From positions 62,001 to 126,000 of the forward strand of contig NZ_JAHHZF010000008.1 of NCBI RefSeq assembly GCF_018729455.1: DNA of 64,000 bases. Direction: 5' to 3'. Both the position numbers and the translations under genes were made by a program. This document shows positions 7,439 through 15,039 of the stretch, one piece after another (the first letter of the stretch is position 1; every line of letters starts with the position of its first letter). The notes beneath the pieces were generated by a model. That model was not told the DNA's origin and did no database searches. It saw only the letters and a list, made by a program, of their open reading frames with translations. The stretch is from Prosthecodimorpha staleyi. Its GTDB lineage: Bacteria > Pseudomonadota > Alphaproteobacteria > Rhizobiales > Ancalomicrobiaceae.

Positions 7439-10171
7439 TTGACGACGCGCCCGACCGAAGACCAAGCCCGTGACGGCGGCCACCCGGCCGGATCCGAAAT
7501 GCTTTCCGACAGCCTCGATCGCCGCATTTCCGTTGCCGTGCGGCACGCGCGCCTCGCGCTCCTTTGGGAGGATCTCTGGCCCCGGCTCGCCTGGCCGGCC
7601 GGCGTGCTGGCCGCCTTCGTCGCCGTCTCCTGGCTGGGTCTGTGGCTCGCCGTGCCGGATGCGGTGCGGCTGGCGCTTGTCGGCCTGTTCGGCGTCGCGC
7701 TGCTGACCTCCCTGCTCGCTTTCCGCGGCTTCCGCCCGCCGAGCCGTGATCGCGCGCTCGCCCGCGTCGAAGCCGTCTCCGGCTATCGTCATCGCCCCCT
7801 GGCAGCCTGGGAGGACCGGCTGCCGCCGCAGGCCGACGCCGTCGCGCAGGCGCTCTGGGCGGCCCATCGCGCCCGCCTGTCGCGCAGCCTCGACCGCATG
7901 GATGCGGGATTGCCGCATCCCGGGCTCGCCCGGCGCGACCGCTATGCGCTCCGCACCGGTCTCGGGCTGGTCGTCTTCGTCTCGCTGTTCACCGGCGCGG
8001 GCGAACGGGTTCCGCGGATCACGGCGGCCTTTTCCGGCGCGGGATTGCCCGCCGTGGCGCCGGCCCGGCTCGATGCCTGGGTCACCCCGCCCGCCTATAC
8101 GGGCCGTGCGCCCGTCTATCTGACCGGTGATACCCCGCCGGCGGCCGAACCGGACGGGTCGATCCGCGTGCCGGAAGGCAGCGTCATCGTGGTCCGGGCG
8201 CCGTCTTCCGGCCGCACCGGGGCGGATGTCGCGGTTTCGGTCAAGACCTCCAAGGGGATCGTTGCCGTCGCCCGCAAGGAGCCCGACGCCAAGGATGGCG
8301 CCGTCGTCAAGGCAGCCGCCCGGCCCGGCGAGACGAGCCCCGAGGTGCCGGCGGATTTCGAGCATGCGTTGGCCGAGGCTGCGACCGTGACGGTCGCGCG
8401 CGGCGACCGCGCGGCGGCCGAGTGGCGCTTCTCGGTCGATCCCGATCAGGCCCCGACCATCCGCCTGCTGGATCGCCCTGAGGTGCAGCGCACCGGCGCC
8501 GTCAAGCTCGCCTACGAGGTCTCCGACGATTACGGCGTCGCCGCTGCCGAGGCGCAGTTCGAGCCGGCCGCCGACAGCTTCAAGATCGCCTCGACCGCGC
8601 AGGCGGTGCGCCCGCTGGTCGGTCCGCCCGAATTCCCGCTGACCCTGCCGCAGGGCCGCGCCAAGACCGGCCAGGCGCAGACCTTCCGCGATCTTGCCAA
8701 CCACCCCTGGGCGGGGGCGACCGTCCGCATGGTGCTGGTCGCCCGCGACGACGCCGGCAAGGAGGGGCGCTCGGCGCCGACCGAGTTCAAGCTGCCGGCC
8801 AAATCCTTCACCAAGCCGCTGGCCCGCGCGCTCGTCGAGCAGCGGCGCATGCTCGCGCTCGATGCCAATCGTGCGCCGCGGGTGACCGACGCCGTCGATG
8901 CGCTGATGATCGCGCCGGAGAAGTTCTACGAGAAGGCGGCCGACTATCTCGGCGTGCGGATGGTCCATCGGTCGCTCGTCAACGCCCGTTCCGACGATGA
9001 CCTGAAGGCCGCGCTCGATCTGATGTGGGCGGTTGCGCTCGGCATCGAGGACGGCGATCTGTCGGCCGCCGAGAAGGCGCTGCGCGACGCCCAGGAGGCG
9101 CTCAAGAAGGCGCTGGAGAACGGCGCCTCCGAGCAGGAGATCGCCAAGCTGACGCAAGAGTTGCGCGAGGCGCTCGATCGCTATCTGCGCGAACTGGCTC
9201 AGCGTGCACAACAGAATCCGCAGGCCCGCCTGCCGACGGATCCGAACCAGCGCACCATGCGCAAACAGGATCTCGACCGGATGCTGAACCGGATCGAGGA
9301 TCTCGCCCGGACCGGTTCGCGCGACGCCGCCAAGCAGATGCTGTCGCAGTTGCAGCAGATGCTGGAGAACCTGCAGGCCGGACGGCCGCAGCAGGGCCAG
9401 CAGGGCGAGCAGAACGAGACCTCCGAGGCGCTCGACCGCCTCGGCGAGATGATCCAGCGCCAGCAGCAGCTGATGGACCGGACGCACCGGACCGATCCGC
9501 GCAACCGCCAGAGCCAGAACCGCCGCGGGCAGCAGCAGGGCGAAAAGCCCATGACGCCCGAGGAATTCGCCCAGGCCATGCGCGAACTGCGCGACAAGCA
9601 GAAGGAATTGCAGCAGGCCCTGCGCGAGTTGCAGGACAAGATGCAGCAGCAGGGCATGGGCCGGCAGGGCCAGGAAGGCAAGCAGGGCCAGCAGGGTCGC
9701 CAGGGTCAGCAGGGCCGTCAGCCCGGCCGCGGCCAGCAGGGCGAGCGCGGCCAAGGTCAGGGTCAGGCGCAAGGGCAGGGCGAGGGGCCGCTCGGCGAGG
9801 CCGACGAGGCGATGGGCGAGGCCGGCGAATCGCTCGGCCAGGGCCGCACCGGCCGGGCCACCGACGCCCAGGGTCGCGCCCTCGACGCCATGCGCCAGGG
9901 CGCGCGCGAACTCGCCGACCAGCTCGCCCAGAGCCAGGGGCAGGGCCAGCCCGGCGTCGGCCCGGAAGGCCAGTCGTCGATGAACGACGACCCGCTCGGC
10001 CGCCCACGCCGCCATGACGGCCCGGACTATTCCAACACCGTCAAGGTGCCCGACGAGATCGACGTGCAGCGCGCCCGCCGCATCCTGGAAGACATCCGCC
10101 GCCGCCTCGGCGAGAATTCCCGCCCGCAATTCGAGTTGGAGTATCTGGAGCGGCTGCTCAGGAGCGAGTGA
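7439..10171 (+). CDS. TIGR02302 (DUF4175) family large membrane protein
   Basis: This 910-residue protein matches the TIGR02302 family of alphaproteobacteria (often labelled lipoprotein, though none is visible here). It has membrane segments near the N-terminus (about residues 55-105 and 180-200), then a beta-rich periplasmic region including YEVSDDYGVAAAEAQF, then a long helical region very rich in Gln, Gly and Arg (about 650-840, with runs such as GQQGRQGQQGRQPGRGQQG), and a short charged C-terminus. Function is unknown; an envelope role is inferred. I chose the TTG at 7439 because GAGGAGAGG lies just upstream; the next in-frame ATG (7499) has no such site. It normally follows lysA. Confidence 0.85.
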   Translation: MTTRPTEDQARDGGHPAGSEMLSDSLDRRISVAVRHARLALLWEDLWPRLAWPAGVLAAFVAVSWLGLWLAVPDAVRLALVGLFGVALLTSLLAFRGFRPPSRDRALARVEAVSGYRHRPLAAWEDRLPPQADAVAQALWAAHRARLSRSLDRMDAGLPHPGLARRDRYALRTGLGLVVFVSLFTGAGERVPRITAAFSGAGLPAVAPARLDAWVTPPAYTGRAPVYLTGDTPPAAEPDGSIRVPEGSVIVVRAPSSGRTGADVAVSVKTSKGIVAVARKEPDAKDGAVVKAAARPGETSPEVPADFEHALAEAATVTVARGDRAAAEWRFSVDPDQAPTIRLLDRPEVQRTGAVKLAYEVSDDYGVAAAEAQFEPAADSFKIASTAQAVRPLVGPPEFPLTLPQGRAKTGQAQTFRDLANHPWAGATVRMVLVARDDAGKEGRSAPTEFKLPAKSFTKPLARALVEQRRMLALDANRAPRVTDAVDALMIAPEKFYEKAADYLGVRMVHRSLVNARSDDDLKAALDLMWAVALGIEDGDLSAAEKALRDAQEALKKALENGASEQEIAKLTQELREALDRYLRELAQRAQQNPQARLPTDPNQRTMRKQDLDRMLNRIEDLARTGSRDAAKQMLSQLQQMLENLQAGRPQQGQQGEQNETSEALDRLGEMIQRQQQLMDRTHRTDPRNRQSQNRRGQQQGEKPMTPEEFAQAMRELRDKQKELQQALRELQDKMQQQGMGRQGQEGKQGQQGRQGQQGRQPGRGQQGERGQGQGQAQGQGEGPLGEADEAMGEAGESLGQGRTGRATDAQGRALDAMRQGARELADQLAQSQGQGQPGVGPEGQSSMNDDPLGRPRRHDGPDYSNTVKVPDEIDVQRARRILEDIRRRLGENSRPQFELEYLERLLRSE

Positions 10172-10182
10172 GGGGCGAATCG

Positions 10183-10614
10183 ATGGCTGAGACACAGAAG
10201 GATTTTCGAGCCATCCTGATTGAAGCTGACGTGCCAAGGCGTCTTGACGAGCTGGCTGCCAGGCTTCGCACTATCCTTCCTAGTAATCTTTCAGTGTCTG
10301 ATCATGATCTATGGAGTCGTAATGACGCGACAATATGGATTGAAGGGTTCTCGAGCTGGTGTCGCCTGCAATTGAAAATGAATGATATTTTAGGTAGTTC
10401 TCTTATTAAGATTAATATCAGATGTTGGGATAATAAATATGAGTTTATTCATAACGTAAGTCGGATTGGTTTTGCACCGAAAGCAATATCTTCGAGGCCA
10501 TATGTCGGCTTCAATGATCGATCGGAGATCCCAATCGACGATGTATGTGCTGTTGCCCGTGAAGTGATGTGGCACATCGCGAATTTGCTGAAGTTGACGG
10601 AATTCCATGTTTGA
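10183..10614 (+). CDS. Unknown AT-rich orphan protein
   Basis: This 143-residue soluble protein has no recognised family. It is visibly AT-rich (for example around 10380-10450), unlike the high-GC genes on both sides, which suggests recent acquisition. Features seen: a charged N-terminal helix, then strand-like segments (DATIWIEGF, LIKINIRCW) and a helical C-terminus (CAVAREVMWHIANLLKL). The start is ATG 10183, with GAGGGGCG upstream; a GTG at 10168 overlapping the previous stop is an alternative. Small compact alpha/beta proteins like this occur as immunity or antitoxin-type proteins, but no partner is present. Confidence 0.6.
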   Translation: MAETQKDFRAILIEADVPRRLDELAARLRTILPSNLSVSDHDLWSRNDATIWIEGFSSWCRLQLKMNDILGSSLIKINIRCWDNKYEFIHNVSRIGFAPKAISSRPYVGFNDRSEIPIDDVCAVAREVMWHIANLLKLTEFHV

Positions 10615-10724
10615 CGCGTCTATAAATCTTTAAACTGGATTGCGACATGGCCGTGACGCATCGCCGTTAGCAGGCGTCAAGCACAGGCGCCACACTGGTC
10701 CCGTCCAATCCGGGAGCCGCCGCC

Positions 10725-12023
10725 ATGAGCCGCATTCGTGATGCCGCGTTGAACCGTCCGCTGAACGAGCCGGTGCTTCTCGATGCGGCGACCGAGCCGG
10801 TCGAGGCGGCGCCGCTCGGGCTCGACATCCGGGCGCGGATCGCGGAGATCGACGAGGCGCGGCTGCGCAAGGACCGGCTCGCCCGGCTGCGGCGCGAACT
10901 GGCCAAGCGCGACTATGCCGGCGCTCTGCTCAGCGATCCGATGAACATCCGCTACGCGACCGGCTCGCGCAACATGGCGGTCTGGACCATGCACGCGCCC
11001 GGCCGCTACGTCTTCGTGGCCACCGACGGGCCGGTGGTGATGTTCGAGTTCGGCACCACCCGCCACCTGACCGAGGGGCTCGACACGATCGACGACCTGC
11101 GCACCTCGATCCCGTGGTTCTATTTCCTGGCCGGCCCGCGCACCGAGGAGAAGACCGCGCTCTGGGCCAACGAGATCATCGCGCTGATGGCCGAGCACGG
11201 CGCCGGCAACCGCCGCCTCGCCGTCGACCGCTGCGAGCCCTGGGGGGCGCAGCGCCTAGTCGATGCCGGCATCCGTCTCTACGATGCGCAGGAGCCGCTC
11301 GAACAGGCGCGCATGATCAAGACGCCGGACGAGATCATGTGCCTGCAGCTGTCCATGGATGTCTGCGACATCGCCGTCGACCGCATCCGCCGGGCGCTGC
11401 GGCCGGGCCTGACCGAGAACCAGGTCTGGTCGATCCTGCACGAGACCAACATCGCCCATGACGGCGAATGGATCGAATGCCGCCTGCTGGCCTCCGGCGA
11501 GCGCACCAATCCGTGGTTCCAGGAATGCGGCAACCGGGAGATCCAGGCGGGCGACATCGTCGCCTTCGACACCGACATGGTCGGGCCGTTCGGCTATCTG
11601 GCCGATATCTCGCGCAGTTTCGTCTGCCCCGACAAGCGCCCGAGCGCCGACCAGCGCGCGCTCTACGAGATCGCGCAGGAGCAGGTGCTGACCAATATCG
11701 AGCTGATCCGGCCGGGCCTCGGCTTCCGCGATTTCTCCGAGCGCTGCTGGGCCGTGCCGGAAGCCTATGTGCCCAACCGCTACATGATGATGATCCACGG
11801 CGTCGGCTTCGTCGACGAATACCCGACCGTCGCCTATCTGGAGGACTATGCCGACTGGGGCTACGACGGCCATTTCGAGGAGAACATGGTCGTCTGCGTC
11901 GAAAGCTATATCGGCGCGGTCGGGGGCCGGGAGGGCGTCAAGCTCGAACAGCAGGTGCTGATCACCGCCAACGGCGCCGTGCCGATGTCGCGTGCGCCGT
12001 TCGTCGACGCGATGGAGCCGTAG
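10725..12023 (+). CDS. M24-fold metalloenzyme, DddP-like (DMSP lyase or Xaa-Pro peptidase family)
   Basis: This 432-residue protein has an N-terminal creatinase-like domain (about 45-200) and a C-terminal pita-bread M24 domain (about 205-430). The M24 metal ligands are all present: Asp in FDTD (282/284), Asp294 in ADISRS, His358 in MIHGVGF, Glu393 in CVES, Glu408 in KLEQQVL. From memory of DddP sequences, the segment GEWIECRLLASGERTNPWFQ and the strings FDTD and TDISRS-like, HGVG-x-x-DE, VCVE and KLE-x-QVLIT align closely with the DMSP lyase DddP, including an Asp (364) at the position of its catalytic base. DddP cleaves dimethylsulfoniopropionate to acrylate and DMS. Alternative: an Xaa-Pro aminopeptidase-like enzyme. 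It is a stand-alone gene. Confidence 0.8.
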   Translation: MSRIRDAALNRPLNEPVLLDAATEPVEAAPLGLDIRARIAEIDEARLRKDRLARLRRELAKRDYAGALLSDPMNIRYATGSRNMAVWTMHAPGRYVFVATDGPVVMFEFGTTRHLTEGLDTIDDLRTSIPWFYFLAGPRTEEKTALWANEIIALMAEHGAGNRRLAVDRCEPWGAQRLVDAGIRLYDAQEPLEQARMIKTPDEIMCLQLSMDVCDIAVDRIRRALRPGLTENQVWSILHETNIAHDGEWIECRLLASGERTNPWFQECGNREIQAGDIVAFDTDMVGPFGYLADISRSFVCPDKRPSADQRALYEIAQEQVLTNIELIRPGLGFRDFSERCWAVPEAYVPNRYMMMIHGVGFVDEYPTVAYLEDYADWGYDGHFEENMVVCVESYIGAVGGREGVKLEQQVLITANGAVPMSRAPFVDAMEP

Positions 12024-12060
12024 CGGTCGCAGGCGGCCCCGCGTGATCGTCGCCGGGTGC

Positions 12061-12744
12061 TCAGCTTGGACCCGGGACCGCAGCGTCGAAACCGAAGGCG
12101 CCGCCGCGCAGGAGCGCGAGCAGCCGATCGATTCGTTCCGCGATTTCCGCGTCTGACGGTGGGCGGCCGAGTCCGATCAGCATCTTGAAGGCAAAGTCGC
12201 CGACCGTGGCGCCGAGCAGGATCCGGCCCAGTTCCAGGTCTGCGGGTCCTCGGATCAATCCCCGTTCGTGCAGCTTCGAAAGGACATCGACCACGATCTT
12301 CTCGGCCTGGTCGATGCCGCGTTCGCGCGTGCTCTCGGCAATCTCCGGAGCATGCGGGGCCTCGGCGATGACGAGCCTGGCCAGGGCCAGTTGGCGCGGG
12401 TTGAGCAGGACCGCTGAAAGCTCTTTTAAGACATTTCGTATAACGTCCGAGCCGTCGACATCATGATCGTCGTCATTCACCATGTATCTTGGTAGCGCTC
12501 CGATCGCCACGTCGATCAGTTCCGCAAAGAGAGCCTGTTTGTTCTCGAAGAAGAGGTAGATCGTTTTCTTCGACATGCCGCAGGAGCGTGCCACGTCGTC
12601 CATACTAGTCGCGGCGTAGCCGTTGGCGAAAAACAGGTCCTCGGCGGCAGCCAGGATCCGTTGCCGACGCTCCGCATCGGACAATGCCGGCGGGCGACCG
12701 GATTTTCGCCGGTCTCGGGGAGGTGATGCAGGTGCTTCCATCAT
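12061..12744 (-). CDS. TetR/AcrR family regulator of the adjacent RND operon
   Basis: This 227-residue protein has an N-terminal TetR helix-turn-helix (about residues 27-75, with LFFANGYAATSMDDVARSCG and MSKKTIYLFFENK) and a helical ligand-binding domain. It lies divergent from a three-gene RND efflux operon, with two copies of a GAAAC-n6-GTTTC type palindrome in the short gap, so it most likely represses both directions until an efflux substrate binds. The inducer is not predictable. Two ATG codons (12744 and 12741) are possible starts. It converges with the DddP-like gene. Confidence 0.9.
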   Translation of the reverse strand: MMEAPASPPRDRRKSGRPPALSDAERRQRILAAAEDLFFANGYAATSMDDVARSCGMSKKTIYLFFENKQALFAELIDVAIGALPRYMVNDDDHDVDGSDVIRNVLKELSAVLLNPRQLALARLVIAEAPHAPEIAESTRERGIDQAEKIVVDVLSKLHERGLIRGPADLELGRILLGATVGDFAFKMLIGLGRPPSDAEIAERIDRLLALLRGGAFGFDAAVPGPS

Positions 12745-12747
12745 CCC

Positions 12748-12799
12748 TTGACATTTGGAAACCGATCGGTTTCTGTCAATACGGAAACTTACCGGTTTC
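12748..12799. promoter_or_regulatory. Divergent promoter region with two TetR-type operators
   Basis: A perfect 16-bp palindrome, GAAACCGATCGGTTTC (12758-12773), is followed 26 bp on by an imperfect copy, GAAACTTACCGGTTTC (12784-12799), differing only in the middle. TTGACA occurs rightward at 12748-12753 and leftward at 12774-12779, each directly flanking the first palindrome. -10 elements are weak. The layout implies that TetR binding blocks both promoters; this is inferred from position and symmetry. Confidence 0.75.
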
Positions 12800-12874
12800 T
12801 AAAAGTTTCGCATGCCTCGCGCCGTGAAATCCGGCGCCGACGCCCTTCGGACTGGATTCCGATCGGAGAGAAAA

Positions 12875-13975
12875 ATGTCAGTGATCATTCGAATGGCGTT
12901 GATCGGCCTGTCCGTCGTCGCGGCCCCGCTTCTGGCGGCGTGCCAACCGGACACGTCCGCCCGCTCGTCGCCGCCGCGCACCGTCCGCATCGCCGCAGTC
13001 CGTCCTGTCCATGTCGATCAGACGGTGACGCTGACCGGGACGATCGCCGCCCGCACCGAGACCGCCACTTCGTTCCGCACGAGCGGGCGGATCGTGGAAC
13101 GGCTCGTCGATGTCGGCGATCATGTCCGAAAGGGTCAGGTGCTGGCCCGTCTCGATACCCGGACCCAGGTCGCCGACGTTCAGTCCGCGCAGGCCGGTGT
13201 GGTCGCCGCCGACGCGCAAGTCCGCCAGACGACGGCGGCCTTCGAGCGGTCTCAATCGCTGTTCGCCCAGGGTTTCGCCACGCGGCGCGATTTCGACCAG
13301 GCCAACAGGGCGATGAAGGTTGCGCAAGCCAATGCCGATTCGGCGCGCGCGCAGCTGGCCAGCGCCGAGGAGACGCTCTCCTTCGCCGAGTTGAAGGCGG
13401 ATGCGGACGGCATCGTCACGTCGCGGCTGCTAGATGTCGGCGAGACCGCACAGGCCGCCAGCACCATGTTCTCGATTGCCTGGGACGGGCCGCGCGACGC
13501 GCTGTTCGACATCTACGAGGGCCTGCTTCTGGACGGCAGGACCGCCGAGCCGGTCGAGGTCGTCGTGCGCCTGGTTGCCGATGCCGCCGTGATGGCCAAG
13601 GGGCCGGTGCGCCAGGTGGCTCCGACCGTCGATGCCCAAACCGCGACGGTCCGCGTCAAGGTCGGCCTCGACGACGTGCCCGCCCGCATGACGCTCGGCG
13701 CGGCGGTGAGCGGCACGGGCCGCATCGCGTCGCCGATGGTCTTCGTGCTGCCTGCGGCCGCACTCACCTCCGACGACGGCAAGCCGGCCGTATGGGTCCT
13801 CGACCCGGCGACCCGCAGCGTCACGCCGCGCGCCGTCGTCGTCCGCTCCTATGGGGCCGACACCGTGATCGTGGACGGTGGCCTCTCGGAGGGAGAGAAG
13901 ATCGCGATCGACGGCACCAAGTTGCTGCGGCCCGGACAGACTGTCGCCACTGCAGAGGAGACGGCATCCCGATGA
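12875..13975 (+). CDS. RND efflux periplasmic adaptor lipoprotein (first)
   Basis: This 366-residue membrane fusion protein has a lipoprotein signal (lipobox LLAAC, about residues 17-21), a barrel-sandwich hybrid split around a coiled-coil hairpin (about 75-180, with GRIVERLVDVGDHVRKGQVL at its start), a beta-barrel and a membrane-proximal domain. Adaptors link the inner-membrane pump to an outer-membrane channel. The ATG at 12875 is chosen because GGAGAG precedes it and it places the lipobox correctly; the ATG at 12812 would add a 21-residue non-signal extension. The stop overlaps the next gene by ATGA. Confidence 0.9.
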   Translation: MSVIIRMALIGLSVVAAPLLAACQPDTSARSSPPRTVRIAAVRPVHVDQTVTLTGTIAARTETATSFRTSGRIVERLVDVGDHVRKGQVLARLDTRTQVADVQSAQAGVVAADAQVRQTTAAFERSQSLFAQGFATRRDFDQANRAMKVAQANADSARAQLASAEETLSFAELKADADGIVTSRLLDVGETAQAASTMFSIAWDGPRDALFDIYEGLLLDGRTAEPVEVVVRLVADAAVMAKGPVRQVAPTVDAQTATVRVKVGLDDVPARMTLGAAVSGTGRIASPMVFVLPAAALTSDDGKPAVWVLDPATRSVTPRAVVVRSYGADTVIVDGGLSEGEKIAIDGTKLLRPGQTVATAEETASR

Positions 13976-15039
13976 TCCGACCTTTTCTTATCGTCGGGCT
14001 GATGCTGCCGCTCGTTGCCTGCGGGGCCGAGGAACACAAGGCCGAGGCGCCGATCCGGCCGGTGAAGTTCACCGTGATCAAGCCGTTTCGCGATCAGGCT
14101 CAGGTCTTCACCGGGGTGGTCCAGCCTCAGGTCAGTACGGATCACAGCTTCCGTCTTCTCGGCCGGATCGTCAGCCGGCCCGTCGATGTCGGCGATACGG
14201 TGACCAAGGGCATGCTCCTCGCCACGCTCGATACACCCGTGCTGCAGAAGTCGGTCGACGCCGCCCAGGCGGCGCTGACCGGGGCGAATGCGACGCTTGC
14301 CAATGCCATCGGCGCGGAATCGCGGCAACGCATGCTGCGCCAGACGAACACGGCTTCCCAGGCCGACCTTGATTCCGCCGAGGAGTCCCTGCAGACGGCG
14401 CGGTCGGCGGCGGTCCAGGCCGCGGCTGCGCTCGAGAAAGCAAACGAGCAGCTCGGCTACGCACGTCTGGTTGCCGAGTTCGATGGCGTGGTGACGGCCG
14501 TCTCGGCCAATGCCGGTCAGGTCGTCGCCGCCGGGCAGGGGGTGGTCAGGGTCGCGAGCCCCGATCTGCGCGATGCGGTCGTCGACCTGCCGGATACGCT
14601 GGTCGGCCGGCTGAAGCTTGGCGAACCCTTCCGGGTCGCCCTGCAGCTGAAGCCCAGCATCCAGGCGGACGGCGTCGTGCGCGAGGTGGCACCGCTCGCC
14701 GACGCGGCCACCCGGTCGCGCCGGGTCAAGATCGCCCTGCAGAATCCCGGCGAGAGTTTCAGACTCGGATCGATCGTCAGCGTGCCGTTTCCGGGCGAGG
14801 ACGCCGCCTTTCTGGCCTTGCCGAAGACCGCCGTGCTGGAGCTGGACGGGACGACCCGGGTTTGGGTCGTGCCCATGGACGGCGATCGCGTGACGGCACG
14901 ACCGGTCAAGATCAGACCGGCACCTGACGGCCAATGGGTCGTGCTGGAAGGATTGAAGGAGGGCGAGCGGGTGGTGACGGCCGGCGTGAACAGCCTCGTC
15001 GAAGGTCAACGGGTCAAGATGGACGGAGCAGTGCGATGA
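13972..15039 (+). CDS. RND efflux periplasmic adaptor lipoprotein (second)
   Basis: This 355-residue adaptor is homologous in layout to the preceding one: lipobox LVAC (Cys about 17), a lipoyl-like half (GRIVSRPVDVGDTVTKGMLL), a coiled-coil hairpin (about 85-155), then a beta-barrel and C-terminal domain. Two adaptors with one pump is the arrangement of TriABC-type systems of Pseudomonas, in which both adaptors are required. It overlaps both neighbours by ATGA, so stoichiometric coupled translation is likely. The frame is open upstream to 12748, but that part is the shadow of the first adaptor. Confidence 0.9.
   Translation: MIRPFLIVGLMLPLVACGAEEHKAEAPIRPVKFTVIKPFRDQAQVFTGVVQPQVSTDHSFRLLGRIVSRPVDVGDTVTKGMLLATLDTPVLQKSVDAAQAALTGANATLANAIGAESRQRMLRQTNTASQADLDSAEESLQTARSAAVQAAAALEKANEQLGYARLVAEFDGVVTAVSANAGQVVAAGQGVVRVASPDLRDAVVDLPDTLVGRLKLGEPFRVALQLKPSIQADGVVREVAPLADAATRSRRVKIALQNPGESFRLGSIVSVPFPGEDAAFLALPKTAVLELDGTTRVWVVPMDGDRVTARPVKIRPAPDGQWVVLEGLKEGERVVTAGVNSLVEGQRVKMDGAVR

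Noticed and set aside
7280-10237. 985-codon minus-strand frame opposite the TIGR02302 gene
   Set aside because: Leu/Arg/Gly-rich shadow of a high-GC gene with Gln-rich repeats; no family resemblance and no ribosome binding site.
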